64,000 nt of DNA, from assembly GCF_023278565.1 (NCBI RefSeq), contig NC_064675.1, positions 2,356,001 through 2,420,000 on the forward strand. The letters run 5' to 3'. The stretch comes from Colletotrichum lupini (Eukaryota; Ascomycota; Sordariomycetes; Glomerellales; Glomerellaceae). Position 1 is the first letter of the stretch. Each line of letters begins with the position of its first letter. Below, in pieces: positions 46,185 through 58,167 of the stretch. A program made the translations under genes and the position numbers. The notes beneath the pieces were generated by a model. It was not told the origin of the DNA. It did no database searches and worked only from the letters and a program-made list of their open reading frames with translations.

Positions 46185-46931
46185 ATGTCACTCGTGATTC
46201 ACAAACTCGGCCTTGCCGACAATTTCAAGCCAACGCGACACAGAGCGGCAAGACCCCATTTCGGTCGAGGCGGAATCCAAGTCCCAAATCCTGGAGGCAC
46301 GGCAGACATGTCGAGCTTCATGAAACACGCGAGAGACGTCGCCGCTGGCAAGGGTCTGCAAAACGACCAGACAGTTTCTCCTGAACAGCCGCCACACACG
46401 CCTCAGGTTACACCCCTAGAAGTCCTCTGTCTCGCCATTGCCATCTTTGTTCTTGCGTGTATCCTCGGTTTCATTGTCCTGATTGGTATCAAAACTAGGC
46501 GCTCCCGCGCACAACATGAGGCCAATAGCTTTCCGGAGAGCAATGGTCGGGAGAGATGGGATGCACACGACACAACACAGGTTTTCATCAACGGCGTCCA
46601 GCGACGGAGCGACTCGGTGGCGGGACAAGAGAGAAACGAGTTGAGTCTCCTCGAGAGGGACGATACGGCATCCCTTGCACCAAAGCACATCTTCAGGCCT
46701 TGGAGAGACCCCGCTAATGAGCGTACCAGCGGGATCGGAAAGTTCGACGGCACATCGACGGGGCTTTCCAACGACACATCCCGGGAATTAAAACAGCACC
46801 CCATGGCCGACACTCAAGGGTCGATTGGTTCGAACGCTGAATGTTTACCCGCACATTGTGGCCGTAGACCATCGAGGCGCTTCGACGAGCAGGGTGTGAA
46901 CGGGGGTTCAGGTCCAACGCCCCATCCGTAG
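46185..46931 (+). CDS. Single-pass membrane protein of unknown function
   Basis: An uninterrupted 248-codon frame from an ATG at 46185. An alternative internal start is Met42 (MSSFMKHARDVAAGKG). One strong transmembrane segment lies near residues 79-103 (LEVLCLAIAIFVLACILGFI, then VLIGIK), followed at once by a basic KTRRSR stop-transfer cluster. This predicts an outside or lumenal N-terminus and a ~140-residue cytosolic tail. There is no signal peptide. The tail is polar, Ser/Arg/Asp-rich and probably disordered (LSLLERDDTASLAPKHIFRP). No catalytic or named domain is recognised. The layout resembles fungal small plasma-membrane or ER proteins with a cytosolic low-complexity tail. A real gene is supported by the TM plus positive-inside pattern and ORF length, but conservation is unknown. 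Confidence 0.6.
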   Translation: MSLVIHKLGLADNFKPTRHRAARPHFGRGGIQVPNPGGTADMSSFMKHARDVAAGKGLQNDQTVSPEQPPHTPQVTPLEVLCLAIAIFVLACILGFIVLIGIKTRRSRAQHEANSFPESNGRERWDAHDTTQVFINGVQRRSDSVAGQERNELSLLERDDTASLAPKHIFRPWRDPANERTSGIGKFDGTSTGLSNDTSRELKQHPMADTQGSIGSNAECLPAHCGRRPSRRFDEQGVNGGSGPTPHP

Positions 46932-47176
46932 CAGCTGGGCGGTAGCACGCAAGCAAGACAGGACAGGACAGTCAAGAATGGACAGACAAATAAAAAGACT
47001 CTATTCCCTCGCTCGTCCCCGCCTTAACCTAGTATACCGGCTCCTCAGGGTGATCGCACAAGGGCCCGCCGGCTTCTGACTCCCTAGCGAGCTTCACGTG
47101 CGTGTTGCGTAGTATGTTTGTACAGCTGTATTCCGATCCGGATCGCGTCGTCTATCGATTCGACGGTCGTGGCATC

Positions 47177-47504
47177 TTATGCCTGCTTCCTGATCTCTCT
47201 GGCGGCCTGCTTCAGGCTGGAGTTGCACTCCTCGTATGCGCGTCCGGCTCCGAAACCGACGCCGACGAAGGCGGGCCACGCTCTGCGCTTGAAAAGGAGG
47301 ACCGAGAAGACGACACCGAAGCCAAGACCAAGGGTAGACTTGACGAGGAGGTTGGACAGGCAGTGGTCCCACTAGAAGATGGTCAGGGATCTCGAGTTAT
47401 CGACGTTGGTAACGGCTTGGGGGAGCTACCTTCTCGTTGAGAAGTGCCTCACTGACAGGGCGCGCGACGGCGCTCGGGGGAGGGGGAACAGAGGTGTCTG
47501 ACAT
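47177..47504 (-). CDS. MIC10: MICOS complex subunit MIC10, two exons
   Basis: Exons 47430-47504 and 47177-47371, with a 58-bp intron 47372-47429 (GTAGCT donor, TTCTAG acceptor, phase 0). The product is 89 aa, the size of MIC10 orthologues: MSDTSVPPPPSAVARPVSEA, then LLNEKWDHCLSNLLVKSTLG, then LGFGVVFSVLLFKRRAWPAF, then VGVGFGAGRAYEECNSSLKQ and AAREIRKQA. Two short transmembrane segments carry the glycine motifs (GLGFG in the first, GVGFGAG in the second) that drive oligomerisation and bend the inner membrane at crista junctions. They are joined by a short positive KRR loop. Because the coding exons are small, no single frame reveals the gene. It is divergent from URB2. Confidence 0.93.
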
Positions 47505-47859
47505 GGTCGTCGATACCCTAGGGAGCTGATCGTCAGTGTCAATGGATCAAACGAATAGCTGGGGAGCGGTGCCTACACAATTGACTCGATGCGCAATGGT
47601 GTTGTCGAGGTCGGAGCTTAGCTATGGAATTGAACCAAGTGATGTTTTCGGAGAGAGCCGGCAAATTGATGATGAACACCCGAGGGCGGTAAGTCTCGGT
47701 GTAAGTCTCGGTGACCTCTTTGGATTGGGTGGGGCGGCAGAATCCCGAAATTTTGGGAAAGCTCCAGCCAAAAATCGCGGGGAGTCGATGCGACTTACAC
47801 CTGAGCGCACTCAAAAGATCTGCACGTCTTTTGAAGTCCCTCGTGGTTGGTTGCCTATC
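47505..47859. promoter_or_regulatory. Bidirectional region MIC10 / URB2
   Basis: A compact 355-bp gap between divergent start codons. It contains a 12-bp tandem duplication (TAAGTCTCGGTG twice, about 47690-47713). The URB2 frame is open upstream to 47536, with further ATGs (for example near 47788), so the URB2 start could be earlier and the promoter shorter. Confidence 0.5.
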
Positions 47860-50800
47860 ATGGACGTGGAAATGACTGATGCAAGCCCAAGCAGGTCTTC
47901 TGAGACCATTGTAAGTTCTTCAGTCATATTTAACTCCATTCTTGTCTACTAACCGCTGTTGAAGACGTCGGACAGGGACTTGGTCAAGACAGTGCGATCT
48001 CTCGACCAGACGGGCCCTGGAGCCAATGGCGAGAACCTCGACCGCGTATGGAAGCAGCTCACATCTGCCAGCCAGGGGCCCTTCTCTGCCGCTGAGGAGA
48101 GCGTCCTCCGATGGCTTCTCAAAGTCATGAAAGCGAACAACGACGAAGCCGACACGATCCGACGATTTCCCTTGACATGGCGCATTCTCGACTGCGCATT
48201 CCAAAGGATTCCTCTCTTTTCACTCGCAAAGTCCCTCGCCGACCGAAAGTTCATGGCGGTTCTTCAACAAACTCTCAAGAGCGTCGCGAAGCCGAGCACC
48301 GAAGCCCAGGCCTCTGGTTCTACATCGAAGAAAAGGAAGAGGAACAATGCCGCAGTCTTTGAGCTGAAGACGCTGCAGTTTTTCGAGGGCTGTCTAGGCA
48401 CGGGGGAGGCCATCTTTGGCGCATTGAAGAACCTGCTTGAACGACTGGACCCGGCGTCACAATGGTCCGCCCACGACAGGATGGGAGCAGAACATATCAA
48501 GGCGCTCTTCGCCCAGCCTGCCACCGAGGCTGTAGAGTTACTTTCGCCTCTGCTTTCACTTTGCGATTTCGCCTTGGAAGCGTCAGATAGCGAGCCAGTT
48601 GAGGCGCAAGAGTCATGGGTGAAGGTGTTCTCATCCGCCTGGGACCTGCATCTTCATGGGGGCACGGATGCGCTCGAAGTCGCGACTCACCTCTCGCGCG
48701 TATCCTTCTCTATTCTGGGCAAGACTAAAAGCCAGTTGAGCAACGATGACCAAGTGGCCAAGGTATGGACGCGCGATCTCGAGAAGTTCCTCCAACGCAA
48801 CCTTGTTCTGCCGGCAAGGTCGGCATACCTCAACAAAACCGATCTCGAGGTCGTCATTCGCTGTTTTGCTATGATACAGAACATTGCCTTGACCTCAGTT
48901 CCAACTTTCTACAGCCTAGTGTCATCAGCCCCGAGAGTTGTTGGAGGACTCACAACAACAAAGGCTGAGGAGGCCTGGATGCAGGAAGTTTTCAAGATGT
49001 CTGAGCGTGCCATGAAGCAGTTGTCTGCTAGCGAAAAGTCGCATGCGATGGGAGGAATTCTCGACGAAGCAATCGCGAACAAGTCTCATATCGCTCGGAG
49101 TGACCTTCTGTCAGTCTGCGAGTCTTACGCGTTTCCTAATGATCAGAGCGAGACTGACTGGCGTCTCTTGTCGCTTGTTGCGAGATGTGACGCGGATGTC
49201 TTTTTGCAATCAGAAGAAGGCACGCAACTCTTCGACCAAGTGTGCGACAGGATTACCGCAGTCGGCGCGGAGGCCGACGAGGGCATTATGCGGCAGCTGA
49301 TCGAGTCGCTGATAACTAGCTTTGAAAATGCCCGCGATCTATCAACATTCCTGAAGACGTGGTTCAATCAACTCTCGAAGTTCGAAGACAAAAAGCTGCG
49401 CTCCGGAGACCGGCCAGTTTGGTTTACTAGAGTGCACCGCAACCCGACGCTAATTGGAGGCATTCAGAAGTCCTTGACCACCAAGCAGTTGGTCAATCTG
49501 CTGCAATGGGTTGAGGAACAGCAGGAACTCCGTCCGGCTGCAGTCTTCATCTTCCTCAACACCCTCGCTTCTGCAATCACCAAAGACGACTATGCCGATG
49601 CGGTTGGAAGCAAGCTTGCCGACATTGCATTGAACGTCGGGTCGGCCAGCAAAACACCGTCAGACATTCGCTCCCTACGTTGGAGAATCATCTCCAAGAC
49701 TGTTTCCTGGCTAGACTATGACCAGGCCACCGCTCTCTGGGATAAGGTCCAGACAGATCTCACAAAGGCATTACAAAAAGCCAAATTTGACGACGAAGAT
49801 ACATGCGAGGCTCTGGAGTGCGTATATAACTTCTGGCTATCAATGTATCCCGATGGCCGCGACCAGACTGCTCTTTCTTCCTTGCTTACAACCTTCGTCG
49901 AGAGACTATTGAAGAAGGTCAAGGTGGAAGACCTTCAGAGTCTCTTCAATTCTCGAGATTTCGCTGTTTCAGATACCTCTGATGTCCCCAAGTTTTGCGC
50001 AGAGTTCCCCCTTGCAGCTTCGAGACTCGTGGCTCTTCTTGCGAAGTCCTCGGGCGGTCTGCCGGACTACTTACAACGCGCCTTGAGTGAGGAGACCTCT
50101 TCCAAGGGCAGCGAGGTGAAGCTGAGCAACGTGCTACACGCAGTGGCATCAAACGAAAACAACCTTTGCACAAGGAAGCTGACAGCCGACGTGGTGGATC
50201 ACGCCATCGACATCATCAGCAAGGCCTCAGCAAAGTCTTCCCCCTGGGTTGAGCAGCGGAGCAGGGCCGCCATGATTGAATTGTCAAGAATTCCCGACGA
50301 ATCTATCACGAGACAACAAAGGGAGCGTCTCATGGAAATCTTGGTTCCAAAAGTCCACGCGGTAGGCCAACTGGATTCTTCGGACTGGCATCTGGTTCTG
50401 GGATTCTTGGTCAAGCTGATGTCAAGGCCAACTTTCTACCAAAACATGTCATTCTCCGACCTTCAAAAGATTGCCGACTCACTGTCAAAAGTCTGCGCGG
50501 AGAGCAACTCAAGGACGGCTCTCGGCCTGTCCCAGCTCGTGTCACAATTGGCGACATTGACCGTGCGACAAATGAACGATCACCAGGAGTGGCGCACGCA
50601 ATACTTCGACAAGATCCCCGCTCTTCTGAAGGGCCTAGATGGCGATGCCTCCTCTGTGCAAATGACTCTATTGAAGGCACTGCTCTCCGTTGTGCTTCCT
50701 GAAGCTGGTTCTGAGGACAAAGTTGCTGTCATTGACGGCGATCAAATAGCTTCAGCCTTGGGAAGTCTCATTCAAGACACCTTGAGTGACTTTTCCAAGG

Positions 50801-52076
50801 CCTCACGAAAGCAGAAGGTCAAGGGAGATGTCGTCAACCGCGCTCTAATTGCACTCGACGCAGCCGAAGCTTTGCCAAAGCCGGCCGTCGCAGGGCTCAA
50901 GATCAAGGTGTCTCAGTTGGAGGAGGTGAGCCAGCAGGCGATCACGAATGGATACTTCAGCGGCTGGAAGCTTCAGGCATTCCTCATCAAGTATTTCCCG
51001 TCCAAAATTGCAGCTGCTCGGCCGACCTCCTTTGGCCAGCTTTTCAGCAGCACGCTGCCCATGCCATTACCGAGTGGCGCAGTGCCTGATCCCCTTTCTG
51101 ACTTCAACCGACAATCTACGTTAGAAGACATCGTTGACGCCGCTGTCGCCGGTCTTGAATACAATGGGAAGGTTCAGTATGTGCAGAGCCTTCTTGAAGG
51201 CGTTGAGGCAGACACCGCTCCGGCAGCCGGTTCGACTTCCGAAGGCCAGCTCCTTGCCATCCGCCGTGTGGTTACTCAGATGACCGGTAGGTTTCCTTCC
51301 CTCCTCGCATTTGGTTGATGCTTATAAAAATCATAGAATCCCTCGTCGGTCATGAAGAGTCAAAGACCTTCGACCTGGCCACAGCCCACGGCAAGCTGAT
51401 CAGGTACCTAGCCCAGGCCGGAACTGTGCGCGAATTCGTCAGGACTGCCGAAGTCCTGCAGCAGCTGCTCGACGTCAAGTCGGACTCCATGACCCAGTGG
51501 AACATCGAGACGACACTCGGCACGGTGGCAGCAATCGTCTCCAACGACCAAGGTCACCTTCTCGACGCGTCGCCGAGCGTATACCATTGGCTCTGCAAGC
51601 TGATGGAGGTTATCATCAAGAAGCATCGCCTCCGGTTGGAAGGCCACTACCACATCCTCGTCACCACCCTCGAAACCCTGCTCGGCGCCCTCGCCCACCC
51701 CTCATCATCTACACAACAACGGGCTAAGCACGCCGCACAATTCACCTGTCTCGTCACCCTCGTGTGCGAGCCCGCCGCCGCGGCAGTCTCCCGCGTGCAG
51801 CATCTCAGCGCCCTCGACTCGGCGACCGACGCGGCGAAGAGGTCGGCCGGTCGGCACATGTACCTCGTCCTCATGGCGTACGTCAAGCTGCAGCTGGACG
51901 TCGACGTGCCGCGCGAGGTCCGCGAGGCGTTGGAACCCGGCATGAACTCTGTGTTTGACATCACGCCGCTCGAGGTGAGGAAGATTCTGAATGATAGCAT
52001 GGATGCCAGTGGCAGGGCTATCTTGAGGGAGATGTACAAGAGGTATACCAAGTTTGGCAAGTGGAGCGGTGTGTAA
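47860..52076 (+). CDS. URB2: Ribosome biogenesis factor URB2/NPA2, three exons
   Basis: Exons 47860-47910, 47965-51286 and 51337-52076. Introns are 54 bp (GTAAGT donor, TACTAAC branch) and 50 bp (GTAGGT donor, TCATAG acceptor). The product is 1370 aa, close to fungal URB2. It begins MDVEMTDASPSRSSETI, and the long frame's apparent start at 47959 is a TTG. An earlier in-frame ATG near 47788 is possible. The protein is mostly helical, HEAT-like repeats. The C-terminal Urb2/Npa2 domain is clear: GHYHILVTTLETLLGALAHP, EPGMNSVFDITPLEVRKILN, and ASGRAILREMYKRYTKFGKW. URB2 acts in the nucleolus in an early pre-60S particle with Npa1/Urb1, Dbp6, Nop8 and Rsa3. Confidence 0.9.
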
Positions 52077-52267
52077 AGAGGAGGAGGCGTGGATTCACGG
52101 AGGCCTGTGTGCAAGATACCCTAGACATAATGAAGCATTTTGGTCAAAGATAATGTGTACCCTCGATTCCGGTGTACCCGGCTGTGCTGTGTGCAGATAC
52201 TTGCTCTGGTCTAACCTTGGCCTAGACGGGAAACTGCAAACATATGATATGGCGTAGGTGATGCAGA

Positions 52268-52349
52268 TGAAATACATATCGACGAATACACCACAACCAC
52301 CCCCACCCTAACATCTATAGGATGAAGATCTTTGAAAGGAAGGCATGAG
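52268..52349 (-). repeat. Diverged inverted repeat, copy A
   Basis: The reverse complement of this 82-bp block aligns with 54387-54467 at about 84% by hand count (12 substitutions, one gap). The best-conserved part is GTGGTGTATTCGTCGAT. Most differences are transitions. It is probably an old dispersed or MITE-like repeat. Confidence 0.7.
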
Positions 52350-52368
52350 CAGCGTCTGAAGTATCCAA

Positions 52369-52443
52369 GACCTAGTGGTGGAAAGTGATGAACGCATAAT
52401 TGGGTCCTTGTGGAAGGTTGCGAGTTCGAATTTGGTGGTCCTA
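52369..52443 (+). other. tRNA-like Pol III box pair (decayed tRNA or SINE head)
   Basis: An A-box match TGGTGGAAAGTG at 52376-52387 (11 of 12 to TRGYNNARNNGG) is followed 47 bp later by a B-box relic AGTTCGAATTT at 52423-52433. The latter differs from GGTTCGANNCC only by one G-to-A and two C-to-T changes. GACC at 52369-52372 pairs with GGTC at 52437-52440. The anticodon arm does not fold, so this is not a working tRNA. Confidence 0.3.
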
Positions 52444-54386
52444 CATAATGCCACAGACAGCTCATTTCTGACTTTTTGGTATTTCTTCATACTCAAGATT
52501 CCATCTTTTCCATCTAGCTCATGGGCGTAACTTCAGCCCGATTGAGGTGGTACGAACAAGACTATAAACGTAGGGTGTTTTCTATCGCACCAGACAGAAG
52601 TTTTGATGGGCGAAGTGTCATGACGAGCGTGCGATGGCACCACGTCTATTTTGACGTTAAGCACGACGACGGGCAGGTCAGTAGGCTTTGGGTGAAGGTG
52701 AATGGATGAGCGGGAACCTCGGGCCTTCATCGTAGTTGAGAAATGGTTGACGTGTTTCCTGTTGCAAGCCCCTCCACGGTTGGTCACTGGGGCCCAAGGT
52801 CAGCGGCAGCTGTCTTGTCAGATCTACCAAAAATTCATCAATGTTTCGTTGGTACAGGGCACCTCCCTGGCCCCGCTCAAGAAGGTACAAATCGTGAAGA
52901 CGTCCGGGCCTACAAATTGCTATTCCTTAGATCTGAATGGGCGGCGCGGGAGTGATCTGATGTAAGGAAGATATCTTGAATGTGCTGGAGGCTGTCATGT
53001 TGAATGCCTTTCTTCATTTTTCTTTTGGATGTCTTTCTCCTCTTTCTTGAAGGGCGATAGCACCTTTTTCCTATCTCAAAAACCTTACTCTCCTGTCTCA
53101 TTCCCCTCTGAATATGACTGAGGTACTGAAGGAGGAAGCGGAATGGTGAAATGGAAATATTAAGAGTTGCAGTAGACCGGGCACCCTCGCGTACTTCAGA
53201 TTCAACGGATGGTTATCAGCAGATCAATCTGCCATCAGCGTTCAATTCAAGTTTTCAAAGCTCAAAGCTTTAGTAGCAGATGCTTGGAGAAGACAGACAC
53301 AGGATGGATAGAAAGCGCCCCCTACATAGGCCTTCTAATCAGTACCGCCGACTTGAAAGAATAGCTAGCCAAGAGATTGGGATTAAACAGAGCACGCCCT
53401 TTCTGGTATATTTGATTCCAGTGAAAATTGAATGGCTCTTTGACATATAGCTTTCCCCTTCGCGAATCTATGCCGAGCTCAAAGCCATTGCACCTCGACG
53501 AAACCCTGCATGCCGTCATGAAGGCAAAGGACGAGATGCAGAGTTGGACTTTTCATCCGGCGTTGCTGGTCTATAGCGCGATTGTTTCCCGTCGTTTGTG
53601 ACAAGTATTATCCCGACACTTAGTCCCGAGGTAACAGCTCCGCCCAGACGTGGGAGCACGTATGCAATGCTGAGTGAGTGAGATACACCCTCGCGAATAT
53701 TCCGAAGTAGTAAATTGCACGGCAGGAGGGCTCTCTCTAATCCCCAAGTGTCGTATGAGGTTGATTGAGTTACCGGGTGTCTGTCTTACGTTGCTCTGAA
53801 TGAAGCTTGGTGAGGTTTCAATGAACCTCTGAATAATACAAAAACACAGTAAGATGACCTACCCTCGGGCTAGATCGAGATAAAGTCTCTGTATTGGGTA
53901 CCGCCGGGGGGATAGTAGAACTATCATAGAATCTATGAAAACTATCTATGCGGCCTAGACACTATGTGAAGGCGTGGTCTTTGTGTGTTTCGCAAGGCTG
54001 GAGAGGGAGTCAAGGGTAATGATGATCTCGCGGAAGCGGACGAGGACTAAATGGAACAGTAGGGGCGAGGAAGCTGCGCCGTGAAGTCTCAGAGAGGTGC
54101 CTTCCTCGTCTCTCTACTTCGTTCACCTTCTAGAATCTTTCCTCATCCAATTCGTAGTAGAGTACATTGCGCTCGGCGGCTAGGATAGAGGCGCAAGAGG
54201 GGATTCCTTCGGGCAGGGGCATTCATCATCATAATCAATGCCCGCCTACGAACGTTTACCGCCCCCTGCCTCTTAGCCGCCCTCTTCGCCTTGTTGATCC
54301 ATAGCTATGCGAAAACGCAATGATCGCCCTCAACTCTCGCCCAAGGACAGCCTTCCCACTCGTGTCTAACGAAACACAAAACCGGT

Positions 54387-54467
54387 CTCATGCCTTCCTC
54401 TCGAAGATTTCTATCTTATAGATGTAGGGGCGGGACGGATGTGGTGTATTCGTCGATGTGTATTTCA
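54387..54467 (+). repeat. Diverged inverted repeat, copy B
   Basis: The partner of copy A at 52268-52349, in opposite orientation, about 2 kb away. The two lie near the two sides of the URB2-PIK1 intergenic interval. No third copy was seen in the window. Confidence 0.7.
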
Positions 54468-54885
54468 CGGAAGGTGCACTCGCCTCAGTACCCATCACTT
54501 CATAGGTTGGGTCCCGCGGCACAAAACCACTCCAGGGCACGACAAGGACCCGTCACTGAGACGGATGCTCCAAACTCCTCTTTGGATATGTATTGTTATT
54601 TCAGCATATTTCGGTGTCCTACATATCGCGCTCAACTCTCAGGTGGCCAGTTATCTGCTACACCTCTTTTGATAGCTACTGTCCCTCCCCCATCAACTCA
54701 TAAAAAAATGACCGAGAAGATCGTTCCTCGGCTGCGTCATTACCAGCCTAGCCAGTTCAGTTCAGTTCAGTTCAAGTCGTCTATTCAACCGCAACGCCGC
54801 CCAAATGCCTAGATGCACGTTTCATGTCCCAATGCTTTCGAGAGCTTGTTGATCGAAGTTTGTTTGTTTCCGTCGTCACAACCGT

Positions 54886-57800
54886 CTAGTAAATGCCTTG
54901 CGTTCTATATTGGAAGGTGTCATAGCTAGAGAGGCACGTTAGGATGAGCTTCTCGCGGGCAAGACATTGTTCAAACTTACAGCCTTGTGTAGTAGCTGCC
55001 TAGGGACTTGCCAATCAGGTCAGTTTCCACAAACTGCTCCGCTTCGTCCGCACTCAACTGCAGCTGGAAGCGTTGGCGAAGGTTGTGTGTGGCCTGGACA
55101 ACTCCCGCCGAGTAGCATGGCATCTTTGAGTCACGCCCCATCATGGCCACCAAGTCGATGATATTATCCGCAGACCGCCGCAGAGCTGAAATTGAGTTAG
55201 CAATGTTATTTCCCCAGGCTCAATACAGAACTTACCTTGGAAAGCTTGCTTGCAAAGCTTCTTGTAGTCTTCGTAATCATCCGACCCAATGCCACCCAAC
55301 ACCTCGATGTACTCCTGAGTGAGCTTGAAAGGTGCCGCCTCAAAACCAACAGAGCCTGGCGAGTTGGACAACATGAAACCGAAATCGATGTGGACAATGT
55401 GACCTTCGCTGTCGATCAGGACGTTGCCGTTATGTCTATCCTTCAGCTGCAGGATGTATGAAATTATGCTATAAGCGGCCAGTGAGCGTTTGAAGGCGTC
55501 CACACCCGCTTTGAAAGGCTCGCTATCCGGAGCACCGAACGCTTTCACAAAGTGATCTCTCAGCGTAGCAAATCGGCGTTTCTGACCGGGACTTGTCTCC
55601 ATTGACAATGTCAGACTTCTCTTGATGGAATGCAGCGACACGCCATTGGTGATGGTCTCAATCAGACCCGAGGACTCGCCAGTAACGAGAATCCGCATAA
55701 GCTTAACCCAGACGTTGACCTTTGCATCAACCCAAATCTTGTGGCAGACGTCAATGAGCTGGCAAGCAAAAGCTTCCTGGCGCAAGTCGGCTCCGGTCTT
55801 GACAATGACACTGACCAAATCCCAGTTCTTCATCCATCCATACGGCGAAGTCTTGCGGATGCGCTCTTTCTTAGCTTGCCATGCCTCACCGAAGACAGCC
55901 GCGCTAGGATCGTCGCGGTCACCCTTACTCTGAATACCACCAGTTTTGATATCGTTTTCCATTCTCGCCAATCCTGCACCAGCATTGGGCCCCGGTTCGA
56001 CGGGAGATTCGCTCTCGGCTTCAGAGGCCTGGGCCTCGGTAGCTGCAACAACAGAGTTCGCTTGAGCGGTAGAGGCTTTGGCAATGATGGTGTCAAAGGT
56101 CGGGCCCTGCTCGTCCATATCGAAACTTTGCTCTTCCAAGCTTTGCATGCTCGCAATAATCTTGGCTCGGATTGCCTGTACTTCATGTCGTGGTCGCTTG
56201 CCGCTTGTAGCTTCGAGCTGAGCCAACATCTGTGAAGCCGTGCGCATGTGGGTAGCGAGCGCGGAGAAATCTGGTTGATCAACCACAGCATTAGGCCGCG
56301 AAGAGAGTGTCATCTTGCGGAGTGGGCCTGTTGGACTGCTCGATCTCGAGGTTGATGTTCTGGAGCTCCGCGGAGTCGTGATTTCCGACATTACAGTCGA
56401 CATTGCAGATGTGCCAGCGCTCGGAAGACGTTGGGCTTGCGACGGCGTAACCTGTTTCCCCTGGGGTTTCTGGAAAGGATCATCATCATACGGCTTGATC
56501 AGGGGCGAGCTTCCCAAGTCGCCAGAAACCGGCTCAAACACGCTTTCAACTATTGTCTCTGGTGTTTTGGGCGCTATAGGTATGCGAGGTGAATCGGAAA
56601 GGTCAAAAATACGTCGGGTATGGCCGGGATCGGATAAGAGAGTGGCCAACAGCCTCTTGTTATCTGGCGTATCCGGATCGAATGTGAAGTCATCTCTCAA
56701 TACCTCAACCATGAGAAGATATGGCACCTTCTCTGCACTGTTCAGTACTGTCGACTCTCCTGGATTCAGACGAACAATTCGATGGTGCCGACTTTTTGCT
56801 GGGGATCCATCCACCAGGGTAGGTGGGCAAATAACCGGAACGTCCACTTCCGCCGGCAGGTCTTGCGCTATGAGGGCCAGCTCCGCGCGGAGAGCACTCA
56901 GCCGAGCGGGTTTTGGCACGATTACAAGCCTGTTGGAGATGCCTTCTAGCGCGGTCAGGAATTGCGTCTCACATCTAAAGTAGTGTTGGCGCAGTAATCT
57001 TGTCTTTTGCAGCGATGTCAAGTCAGAACCGGCGGCACCGCTCTTGAAGTGAAGGGAATGTCTCCTGTTCAGAGCATCGTTAGGGCGTGGGGGAAATCCT
57101 GCCGATACTGGTGTTGCCGGTCTCGTTATGGCCAGCCTCGGGGAACGTAGCTCAGGGAGAGGTAGCGAAGAGGAGCTGAGACGGGCGTCATCGTTCTTCA
57201 TGTTGAGATGAGGCGGAAGACGCTTGACTTCGATGGGGGTCTTGGAGCCAGAGGAACCTGGCCGAGACGGAGATGGATCCGTCGACCGATGCTGCAAGTT
57301 GGACGACGCGACGCCTGGGGATACCAGATCCGGCGCGCTGACCATCCGCCCGCCATCTTTCGTACGCCTAGACCTCGTGCTCCCAGCCGTCACCGTGTGG
57401 GCTCGCGTCACCTGCGCTGTCTTGGGGTTGCTATCTCGAGAATCGGATATAAGGTCGTCGGACGGCTGAGGCTTCCTAGCCTGTGCCACGGCAAGTGGTC
57501 CCGCCCACTGTGGGACTAGTGGCACCGCGACACTGGCCAAGACGAAGCTCGCCAGGACCGTGACGGGTAAGATGTTCTCCTTGATCTTATCGTGCCTCGC
57601 AGCATCTGGCAGGCCGAACACAATATGCTGCACCTTGTTGTATACCCTCCGGCATGTTTGAAAGGCCTTGGACGACGGATTGGACGATAGATCGTGTAGG
57701 TACGTCTGGAATAACCAGAAGGTCTAGGAGATTGTGAGCGAATACGGCAGCGCAACAGCGGGGAGACGAAACAAACCAGAAGTGCAGCGGTGACGGACTC

Positions 57801-58167
57801 TTCGCACAAGTCCAGGAGGAACTCCTCTAAGGCCATGGACTCGTTGTCGACGCTGATTACTAGGTGGCATAGCTGCGGCAGGAAGAACTCGATATCCTCG
57901 TAGGGGAATTGTCGCAGCTTATTGCACAGGACATAGTGAATGCCCACATGGTCGGCGTAACGACTAGAGGAGGGAAAGATCAGGGGTTAGCAGAGAGGTC
58001 GTTCCAATTGCCAATTACCGAAACAAGCGCCAATTGAGAGCATAGCGCATGACGGCGACGGGTGGGCGCAAGGGGAGGGTCGCTCACGAAAGGTAAGAGA
58101 CCGAGAGAAAGGGGTTCGAGTTGAAGACGTCGGACTCAAGGAATCGCTTGAGCAGGTCCCACGACAT
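54886..58167 (-). CDS. PIK1: Phosphatidylinositol 4-kinase PIK1 (type III beta), five exons
   Basis: Exons 58088-58167, 57777-57963, 55236-57723, 54981-55185 and 54886-54925. Introns are 124, 53, 50 and 55 bp with GTGAGC, GTTTGT, GTAAGT and GTAAGT donors, and all phases agree. The product is 999 aa. It starts MSWDLLKRFLESDVFNSNPF. The N-terminal lipid-kinase-unique helical region includes LCNKLRQFPYEDIEFFLPQL and CRRVYNKVQHIVFG. A Ser/Pro-rich linker of several hundred residues follows. The kinase domain has DLRQEAFACQLIDV, the catalytic LKDRHNGNVLID, the activation HIDFGFMLSNSPG and the true C-terminus YDTFQYRTQGIY. The last exon is 40 nt, so the C-terminus is missed without splicing. PIK1 makes PI4P at the Golgi and nucleus and is essential for secretion in yeast, activated by Frq1/NCS-1. 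Confidence 0.95.

Larger units (their letters stand above)
52077..54885. other. Gene-free 2.8 kb between URB2 and PIK1
   Basis: Both neighbours end here (convergent). Apart from the inverted repeat copies, the tRNA-like box pair and a short TTCAG tandem near 54747-54770, no gene, intact RNA or transposon frame was recognised. The interval is richer in A+T than the neighbouring genes. Confidence 0.5.
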
